DNA of 29,482 nt. It comes from Succinatimonas hippei (GTDB taxonomy: Bacteria; Pseudomonadota; Gammaproteobacteria; Enterobacterales; Succinivibrionaceae). Position 1 is the first letter of the stretch. The number at the start of each line of letters is the position of its first letter. The notes under the pieces were generated by a model. That model was given only the letters and a program-made list of their open reading frames with translations. It was not told where the DNA came from and ran no database searches. Below, piece after piece: positions 23,982-29,482 of the stretch. The stretch lies in assembly GCA_004557545.1 (NCBI GenBank), contig SFGV01000020.1, forward strand, positions 1-29,482, written 5' to 3'. A program made the translations under genes and the position numbers.

Positions 23982-25114
23982 TGAGCTTTTATGATGAGAT
24001 CTCAAAGATCGACGTTGACAAGTTCCGCGATCTGGTAGACAGCCGCACTGACAGTGACGTAGAACGCGCGCTGTCAAAGCAGGGGCCCAAAACAGTAGAG
24101 GATTTCGCCGCCCTCATTTCAGAGAACGCCAGACGTCATTATCTTGATGTGATGGCAACGATGTCAGAGCAGATCACGCGCCGCCGCTTTGGCCGTTGCG
24201 TGAATATGTATCTGCCGCTGTACCTTACCAATCTTTGCTCAAACAAATGCGCCTACTGCGGATTTTCGGTTTTAAACAAATTTCCGCGCGTGGTGCTGAC
24301 GCTTGATGAAATAAAAGAGGAATGCGAGGCCATAGCCAAAATGGGCTACCAGAACATCCTTCTGGTCTCAGGCGAGAATGAGCATCGTGGCGGAATGGAC
24401 TATTTCCGTAAGGTTCTGCCGCTTGTAAAGCAGTATGCCGCCTATCTTCAGATGGAGGTTCAGCCTCTGTCAGAGGAGGACTACGCTGAGCTTAAGACCT
24501 TAGGACTTGACGCGGTGTCAGTTTATCAGGAGACCTACCATCCAGGGCGTTACAAAGAAGTGCACCTGGGTGGCAAGAAAGCCGACATGCGCTGGCGTAT
24601 GGAGACACCTGACCGTCTGGGGCGCGCGGGCATAGACAAGGTAGGCGTGGGAGCTCTGCTGGGGCTTTATGACTGGAGAGTGGATCTTTGCTGCGTCGCG
24701 CTGCATCTTCTGTATATGCGTGAGCATTACTGGAAGACCCAGATGTCAGTTTCCTTCCCGAGGCTGCGTCCTGCCGCCGGCGGCTTCCAGCCCACGCTTC
24801 CTCTGTCGGATGCCAAGATGGTACAGGTGATCTGCGCTTTCAGGATCTTTGATAACGAGCTTGATCTGGCCATTTCAACCCGTGAGAGCGCCGAGTTCCG
24901 CGATCTGATAATTCCGCTTGGGATAACCGCGGTTTCAGCCGGGTCATCAACCGAGCCGGGCGGCTATGCGCACAAGGGTAAATATCTTGAGCAGTGGACG
25001 GTAAACGACTCAAGGAGTGTTGATGAGGTGGTAGGGGCGCTCGAGCGCAACGGCTTTGACGCGGTGTTCCACAACGCATCAACCACTTATTTCAAACAGG
25101 TCGGAGCGGTCTGA
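23981..25114 (+). CDS. thiH: 2-iminoacetate synthase ThiH
   Basis: A 377-residue radical-SAM tyrosine lyase that releases p-cresol and gives dehydroglycine for ThiG. The [4Fe-4S] motif CSNKCAYC (C-x3-C-x2-C) lies around residue 85 in LYLTNLCSNKCAYCGFSV. The region VQPLSEEDYAELKTLGLDAVSVYQETYH and FPRLRPAAGG are typical of ThiH. Presence of ThiH rather than the glycine oxidase ThiO fits an anaerobic or facultative host. AAGGAGG precedes the ATG by ten bases inside thiG. It is the last gene of the operon, followed by a hairpin. Confidence 0.97.
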   Translation: MSFYDEISKIDVDKFRDLVDSRTDSDVERALSKQGPKTVEDFAALISENARRHYLDVMATMSEQITRRRFGRCVNMYLPLYLTNLCSNKCAYCGFSVLNKFPRVVLTLDEIKEECEAIAKMGYQNILLVSGENEHRGGMDYFRKVLPLVKQYAAYLQMEVQPLSEEDYAELKTLGLDAVSVYQETYHPGRYKEVHLGGKKADMRWRMETPDRLGRAGIDKVGVGALLGLYDWRVDLCCVALHLLYMREHYWKTQMSVSFPRLRPAAGGFQPTLPLSDAKMVQVICAFRIFDNELDLAISTRESAEFRDLIIPLGITAVSAGSSTEPGGYAHKGKYLEQWTVNDSRSVDEVVGALERNGFDAVFHNASTTYFKQVGAV

Positions 25115-25115
25115 T

Positions 25116-25138
25116 AAAAAGGCACCGCAAATGGTGCC
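25116..25138 (-). terminator. Shared hairpin terminator between thiH and the macroglobulin gene
   Basis: GGCACC (25121-25126) pairs with GGTGCC (25133-25138). On the minus strand it is followed by five T residues (complement of 25116-25120), so it is oriented as the terminator of the macroglobulin-like gene, ~25 bp beyond that gene's stop codon in the sequence before the insertion element arrived. It may also end thi transcription, but the plus-strand tail has no T-run. Confidence 0.65.
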
Positions 25139-25165
25139 ATTATGCTCAGGATCCTTATCCTGTTT

Positions 25166-25173
25166 ATTCAACT
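25166..25173. repeat. Target-site duplication, left copy
   Basis: ATTCAACT directly abuts the outer tip (AGAACTTT) of the left terminal inverted repeat. The identical octamer abuts the right tip at 25836-25843. Confidence 0.85.
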
Positions 25174-25222
25174 AGAACTTTACCAACCAGCGGGACTATA
25201 CATGATTTCCCCGTATAGTCCC
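25174..25222 (+). repeat. Left terminal inverted repeat with internal palindrome
   Basis: The 49-bp end contains a perfect 10-bp palindromic stem, GGGACTATAC (25192-25201) with GTATAGTCCC (25213-25222), followed by TTTT. It could also act as an intrinsic terminator on the plus strand, shielding the element from thi operon read-through. Confidence 0.8.
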
Positions 25223-25241
25223 TTTTATATCTGTTCCATTA

Positions 25242-25421
25242 TCATTTGCTCTCAGCCGTCTCATGAGCGGTAACCTTTGGTTTGTTTTTGCTTCCCACCG
25301 GTCTGCCACGTTTTCTCTGCGGAGGCTCTTCAGGTTTTGGCACGATACCGAGTAGCTGCAAGATCTCAATGTGCGACGGGTTCATCCTGATGAGTCGCCA
25401 CTCTCCATTGTCAACACGAGC
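25242..25421 (-). pseudogene. Transposase C-terminal remnant
   Basis: About 60 codons on the minus strand end at a stop at 25242-25244, just inside the left repeat. The text is RVDNGEWRLIRMNPSHIEIL, then LLGIVPKPEEPPQRKRGRPVGSKNKPK. A Pro-rich linker followed by a 'KRGRP.GSKNK' basic tail is common at the C-terminus of IS1634-like and related DDE transposases. The catalytic domain is absent; upstream the frame runs into the acidic-protein gene. Confidence 0.6.
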
Positions 25422-25422
25422 C

Positions 25423-25731
25423 TTATTTGCGCTCGTTCTCTATTATTTTGGTATATACTTGATTTATATCATCATAAAAGTTTAAATACTGTTCTCTTGA
25501 AAAATTACGATTAAACACATTCAGATCAAGTATTCCTTCTGCATTGTACTTCTTTAAGACTTTCTCTGTTAATTCTTTTACATCTTCAAAAGTTTCTCCA
25601 AAATACGTGTCTTGCATTTCATCGTCTTCTAAATCACTTCTTAAATCGTAATATAGGTACTGCAATAAACCAACATCATCTTGAACTTCATTACTAAATT
25701 TTTCTAAATCAAAGTCTTCAATATCGAGCAT
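25423..25731 (-). CDS. Small acidic protein, possible orphan immunity protein
   Basis: A 102-residue, very acidic, soluble protein (MLDIEDFDLEKF, then RSDLEDDEMQDTYFGETFED) encoded by clearly A/T-richer DNA than its surroundings, a sign of foreign origin. AAAGG lies directly before ATG 25731. I do not recognise the family. Size, acidity and position immediately after a short C-terminal tail (EIAYKAYEKRGKIG-stop) are what one sees for immunity proteins that follow polymorphic toxin genes. The C-terminus (ENERK) ends exactly where the transposase remnant begins, so the last residues may be replaced or lost. No other partner gene is nearby. Confidence 0.5.
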   Translation of the reverse strand: MLDIEDFDLEKFSNEVQDDVGLLQYLYYDLRSDLEDDEMQDTYFGETFEDVKELTEKVLKKYNAEGILDLNVFNRNFSREQYLNFYDDINQVYTKIIENERK

Positions 25732-25736
25732 ATCCT

Positions 25737-25802
25737 TTATCCAATTTTCCCGCGTTTTTCATAGGCTTTGTAGGCGATTTCCACGGGACTATATTCTGTG
25801 GG
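25737..25802 (-). pseudogene. Possible polymorphic-toxin C-terminal tail
   Basis: A ~20-codon open stretch ends at TAA 25739-25737, six bases before the acidic-protein gene: EYSPVEIAYKAYEKRGKIG. The first codons fall inside the right inverted repeat, so only VEIAYKAYEKRGKIG can be genuine. It is too short to assign by itself; the call rests on the arrangement 'toxin end, then immunity gene'. Confidence 0.3.
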
Positions 25803-25835
25803 TTATCGTATAGTCCTACTGATTGGGAAAGTTCT
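25785..25835 (-). repeat. Right terminal inverted repeat
   Basis: The 51-bp end is the inverted counterpart of 25174-25222, including the GGACTATAC...TATAGTCCC palindrome halves with a slightly longer spacer. Its outer two bases form the last two bases of the TAG stop codon of the macroglobulin-like gene. Confidence 0.8.
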
Positions 25836-28800
25836 ATTCAACTCTCAGTGTTCCGCTGTCTGCCCAATGAATTGGTTTGAGTACCTCGTGCTGCTCGCCT
25901 ACCTCTATTGAAGGCAGCTCAAAATGTCCGCGCATTGTCGGACGCACCAGAATGGCTATTCTGGAGGTGACTCCGCTACGGCAGTACGCGATGATGGTCA
26001 TGCTTCGCTCTGAGTGGGCGTAGCTTATTACCCGGGAAAGCGGTCCGAGCTTCATAAAGTGTGGATCCAGACCTTTTAGCACGCGTTCAAAGCGCATACC
26101 AGGGATTTGCGGAATGACTATCTTAAAGACGGATGAACTCTGTTTTTTACTGGTGATGTCGACCGCCAGCACAAAATCATCCTCCAGCCTTACGGAATGA
26201 CTCTGGGAGAAAGGCGTCAGAGAATCCTGCTTTTGAACGGAGACATTTATCTTAAGATCGCTGTTTTCAGGCTCCAGGATCTTATTCATGTTGTAACCGT
26301 AGGCCGCCGCGGTACAGAAAACCGGCTTTTGAGATCTATTCTCGAGCATTACCTTATCCCACTGATCCGGAAATTCGGTCAAGGTTGTTTTGTCATTTTC
26401 AAACTTTGACATTGCGAGTAGTGCGCTTGTAACCGGTATACGCAATCCTGATGAGAACTCGTCCGTCCTCAAAATTGAAAGCACCTGGTCTAAAAAACCA
26501 TACTGTTTGGTGTCCTCTATGGCATACAGCACTGACGCGGCGTGCAACGCGGGGGTCGCTACAGGTAGGGTATCGCAGTCCATCAGATAGTAGAGTTTTT
26601 TGAAGTCTGTGGCGCTGTCATCATTGCGGAATGTATCGAGCATTGACAGGTTCCGGTTTAGTCTTGAAAGAGAGAGCGATATCGCCAGTGAGGCGTTGTC
26701 ATCATCATCACAGTAATGGTAGACGCTGGCGAGCATGCATAGCGCCATCGGTGATGTCATGTCAGGGGCGTTAATAAGCTCATTGGCGAGCGCGCGCGCT
26801 GATCCTTTGTCATAAGATTTGTCAAAAAGCACTTTATGGTAAAGAAGCGCCGAGCGCATAGCAGAATCAGTGACACTGAAATAAAGCGACTCACAGTGCT
26901 TATCAAGCGCTGAGATTATTTCAGAACTAACGCTGTACCCCTGTTCTCTGGCTCTGTGCAGCAATATTGCGGCTTCCACGGTATAAAAATCGCTGTATTT
27001 TGGCGCTGACGCGTCCGCTTTCAGTTTTCCGTCATCCATTACTCTGACCGCGACTGAATCAACGCGTGACTGAATCATGGCTGATACGCTGTCCAAGTTG
27101 GCCTCGGTTCCAGTTATCAGATAACGGTTGGCCTCGACCATCCCGAGAGTTGTAATCAGATATTCTGACAACTCAGCGTTATAGCTCGACAGCAGAACAT
27201 TGGTAAAGACCTTCCGGTTGGTGTATGGAACAGTACCGCAGCTTATGGCTTTTTGCGACACCTGGGAAAAATTGATGTCAGGGGCGTAGATTTGTTTTTC
27301 CAGAGCCTTAAGCGGTATAAGCTCGGTATAGAGCTCCGGCGCCCAGGGGGGTATGACGTCAAACTCGCGGCGGTAATCGCGGATGAGCCCTCCGCCTTCA
27401 AGATGGATCTTGAGTACGGCCCGGCCGGTTGAATTGGTGGTGATCGGAAGAACAAAGCTGTAACTGTCACCGCTGACAATTTCGCATGAACGCTCAAGCG
27501 AGCATACGGCGGCGCCGCTGCACTCAGCTTTTACGTTAAAGCGCGCCGAGGATCTGCCGTTGATTATTTTTACCTCAGGAGCCGCTACATCACCTTTGTT
27601 AAGAAATGAAAAATCACTGACTTTAAGCTGAGCTGGAAATTTTATATCAAGACTTTTTTCAGCATAGCCGCTTAAATATTCATTAAACGCGAAGGCTTTT
27701 ATTTCAATATGCTGGTCATTCATTCCAAGCGGGATGTCTATTTTCGCCATCTCGACGTCAGCAGGAGAGTGGATGATCCCCGAATAAATAGTTTTCGAAA
27801 GCTTACGATCCAGTAATTTGTCTGAAACAAAATCCGGAAATGAATCGGATACCGAAAAAGGAGTTGATATCACTCTGAGAAGATATGAGCATTGACTTCC
27901 CTTTATTCCGGGTGACAGGTGAACGGTTAAAGAATCACCATCTGAAGTTCTTCTTTCAGAGGTGTCAATTACCGGTGAGAAATCGGTAACGTTGCTGAAG
28001 TTTTTTAAAGTAGTCTCGCCTTTGGCGGTATTCACTAGCAAGGCATTTTGTTTGAAAAATACAGTGAGGCTGACTTTTAACGGCTCGTCCAGCCGGGTTT
28101 CAAAGTTAAATCGCAGGCTGTTTAGACCTTTTTTTACCTCAAATGATCTGGTATTAAGGTTGTAGGAATTTGACGCGGCGAGTACAGCTCGTCCTTCGTA
28201 CGCAGATTTAAAAATCAGGGCAAAATTTCCTTTACCAATTTCTTTGACTTTTAGCTTTAATTCCTGAGATTTTGGGGTCAGCGCGGAATAATCATTTACA
28301 AACTTAAGCGACGTGCGTATACCTGACGCTGTTAAAAGCTCAATCAGGTAAGCGCCAGAATCTTTAGGCAGAACGATCCGTCCTGACTGGGGGTGTGACG
28401 AGTTGAAATCAATGTTGCCTGATGAAATTCTGATTTTTACCTGTTCAAATTTATATTTCCAGCTACCAGAGCTGTTGGTGTACAAAGGAGCAGGTTTTAG
28501 CTGAGAGATCCTGTAGTAAATACGCCCTGAAACCGGTCTTCCATGCGGGTTGAAAATCATGGTGTCGGCGTAGCGGCTGTCCTCACGCTCGGTAAGTTTT
28601 ATGCCGCAGATATTATCAGACGGGGCAACATGCCATTGTCTTTCAAATTGCTCTTCTTTACCTTCCTGATCACGAAATATGGTTTTTACCACGGCGCGTC
28701 TTGGATAGGTATGCTGAGCTACCGTTAAAAGAAATGACGCTACACCGTTATCGTCAGTTGAGGTTGGCCTGAGCGTTTTGGTATCGTTCCAGTCTTTCTC

Positions 28801-29482
28801 AAAGATCTCAGGCCCTACAGCGTATTCAGGATACGCCTCAAATGGATTGCGGTCATTTAGATAAGTGACTGACGCTGTCGCGCTTAGACCATAGGCAGAT
28901 TGTCCATCGGGGTAAAGCGCGCGGAATGTAAGGTTCTCGTGGTCCCCTGAAAACAGAATTCTTGAGATGCCATAATGTGAGATAGTAAAGCTATCGTCAG
29001 GATCCTGTCCTATGGTGATCTCGCGCTCGTTAAGTATCTCGCCTGAGGCGGTTCGTAAAACGAGATTCCAGTTGCCGCTTACCCCTTTAAATTTGGGGAT
29101 TTTAATTGACGCGCTATATGAGCCATAAATCGATTTATTGATTTTAAAGGTTTTGAACACAAGACCATTTGGGTTGATCTCATCAAGCAGCAGCTGATTC
29201 GGCTCTGTCTGAGTACTATCGGAATGCCTTTTTACCGCGAGATAAGTGATAGTGTCGCCCGGATTGTAGTAACGACCGTTGGTTTTGACCTTAAATTTAA
29301 AAGCCCCGCCGTTTTGAGATGAAAAATTATCACCGTTATACGCTGGTACTCTGACACAGGTTTCCCCATTTTCATCACTGACGCTTATAACAGCGTCCTC
29401 AAGCTTCTTTCCAAAGCGGCTGAGGTGCTGAAATGAAGTTTCTCCATCTGAATTGAGCACTGCCGTATCCAGCTGTACGCCG
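25834..29482 (-). CDS. Bacterial alpha-2-macroglobulin-like protein, 3' part
   Basis: The frame is open through the right edge (residues GVQLDTAV precede the first listed Met), so the N-terminus is missing; more than 1,200 residues are seen. The order fits bacterial alpha-2-macroglobulins: repeated beta-rich MG domains (for example NPGDTITYLAVKR, YGSYSASIKIPKF, GNWNLVLRT), the ANS..L....F motif region around AASNSYNLNTRSF, a helical alpha-toroid (about residues 750-1050: SDFYTVEAAILLHRARE and following helices), and a C-terminal beta domain. I see no CxEQ thioester in the helical part, as in the YfaS-type variants. Such proteins sit in the periplasm and are thought to trap attacking proteases. 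The stop codon TAG is created by the insertion element; it was TAA before. Confidence 0.8.
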   Translation of the reverse strand, partial: GVQLDTAVLNSDGETSFQHLSRFGKKLEDAVISVSDENGETCVRVPAYNGDNFSSQNGGAFKFKVKTNGRYYNPGDTITYLAVKRHSDSTQTEPNQLLLDEINPNGLVFKTFKINKSIYGSYSASIKIPKFKGVSGNWNLVLRTASGEILNEREITIGQDPDDSFTISHYGISRILFSGDHENLTFRALYPDGQSAYGLSATASVTYLNDRNPFEAYPEYAVGPEIFEKDWNDTKTLRPTSTDDNGVASFLLTVAQHTYPRRAVVKTIFRDQEGKEEQFERQWHVAPSDNICGIKLTEREDSRYADTMIFNPHGRPVSGRIYYRISQLKPAPLYTNSSGSWKYKFEQVKIRISSGNIDFNSSHPQSGRIVLPKDSGAYLIELLTASGIRTSLKFVNDYSALTPKSQELKLKVKEIGKGNFALIFKSAYEGRAVLAASNSYNLNTRSFEVKKGLNSLRFNFETRLDEPLKVSLTVFFKQNALLVNTAKGETTLKNFSNVTDFSPVIDTSERRTSDGDSLTVHLSPGIKGSQCSYLLRVISTPFSVSDSFPDFVSDKLLDRKLSKTIYSGIIHSPADVEMAKIDIPLGMNDQHIEIKAFAFNEYLSGYAEKSLDIKFPAQLKVSDFSFLNKGDVAAPEVKIINGRSSARFNVKAECSGAAVCSLERSCEIVSGDSYSFVLPITTNSTGRAVLKIHLEGGGLIRDYRREFDVIPPWAPELYTELIPLKALEKQIYAPDINFSQVSQKAISCGTVPYTNRKVFTNVLLSSYNAELSEYLITTLGMVEANRYLITGTEANLDSVSAMIQSRVDSVAVRVMDDGKLKADASAPKYSDFYTVEAAILLHRAREQGYSVSSEIISALDKHCESLYFSVTDSAMRSALLYHKVLFDKSYDKGSARALANELINAPDMTSPMALCMLASVYHYCDDDDNASLAISLSLSRLNRNLSMLDTFRNDDSATDFKKLYYLMDCDTLPVATPALHAASVLYAIEDTKQYGFLDQVLSILRTDEFSSGLRIPVTSALLAMSKFENDKTTLTEFPDQWDKVMLENRSQKPVFCTAAAYGYNMNKILEPENSDLKINVSVQKQDSLTPFSQSHSVRLEDDFVLAVDITSKKQSSSVFKIVIPQIPGMRFERVLKGLDPHFMKLGPLSRVISYAHSERSMTIIAYCRSGVTSRIAILVRPTMRGHFELPSIEVGEQHEVLKPIHWADSGTLRVE
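25836..25843. repeat. Target-site duplication, right copy
   Basis: ATTCAACT lies immediately outside the right tip and is identical to 25166-25173. It is the last coding bases plus the first stop base of the macroglobulin-like gene. Confidence 0.85.

Larger units (their letters stand above)
25174..25835. mobile_element. 662-bp insertion element with passenger gene, non-autonomous
   Basis: The two ends are imperfect inverted repeats. Left: AGAACTTT at 25174, continuing to GGGACTATAC and TATAGTCCC (25174-25222). Right, read inwards on the minus strand: AGAACTTT at 25835, then GGACTATAC and TATAGTCCC (25835-25785). They differ at only a few positions over the outer 28 bp. An 8-bp direct repeat flanks both tips, so the unit was inserted as a single piece. 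Inside are only the tail of a transposase gene, a small acidic-protein gene and a possible toxin tail. The 'KRGRPVGSKNK' tail suggests an IS1634/IS4-like parent, but the family is uncertain. Movement would need a transposase supplied in trans. Confidence 0.8.

Noticed and set aside
1..29482. CRISPR array, tRNA or rRNA genes
   Set aside because: No regularly spaced repeats and no recognisable tRNA or rRNA sequence were seen by reading; a covariance search was not possible.

Overview
The window looks like the chromosome of a Gram-negative gammaproteobacterium, most likely an anaerobic gut or rumen member of the Succinivibrionaceae/Aeromonadales. The reasons are the yhdT-panF and lpxK-kdsB pairs, lipid A and KDO genes, a YafQ-type toxin remnant, an alpha-2-macroglobulin-like protein, and an O2-sensitive radical-SAM ThiH. 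The family assignment is inference; no rRNA or other phylogenetic marker is present.

Left part (1-4700). The window opens in the 3' end of an AAA-ATPase-like/PD-(D/E)XK gene. About 600 bp of decayed sequence follow, then yhdT-panF (pantothenate/Na+ uptake). Next is a small gene resembling the ribosome-rescue factor ArfA, with a hairpin over its last codons. The stretch 3524-4644 is a graveyard: the 3' half of a BMP-type ABC binding-protein gene, broken by a frameshift, butts against the 3' half of an IS4-type transposase.

Middle (4700-16100). Minus-strand genes encode an HD hydrolase (TTG start, Shine-Dalgarno inside a hairpin), an exported RelA/SpoT-fold protein, a BASS-type sodium symporter and a Lon protease with a heat-shock-like promoter. 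Divergent from lon is eno. An M20 amidohydrolase (minus) is divergent from lpxK-kdsB (plus). The stretch 15541-16357 holds three more gene remnants: a YafQ-like toxin tail, a TnpB C-terminus with its structured right end, and an unknown fragment.

Right part (16371-29482). A membrane diguanylate cyclase with a periplasmic sensor is divergent from a TPP-riboswitch-controlled thiamine operon, thiC-thiDE(fusion)-thiF-thiS-thiG-thiH. This operon would make the pyrimidine and thiazole moieties and join them. A large alpha-2-macroglobulin-like gene runs in from the right edge on the minus strand. Between it and thiH sits a 662-bp element (25174-25835) with imperfect terminal inverted repeats and a perfect 8-bp target duplication. 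Instead of a full transposase it holds a transposase tail, an A/T-rich gene for a small acidic protein and a possible toxin tail. It landed exactly in the stop codon of the macroglobulin gene.

The most interesting signals are this passenger-carrying insertion element, the exported RelA/SpoT-fold protein, the hairpin-ended arfA-like gene, and the orphan TnpB/omega-RNA end beside a broken toxin gene.
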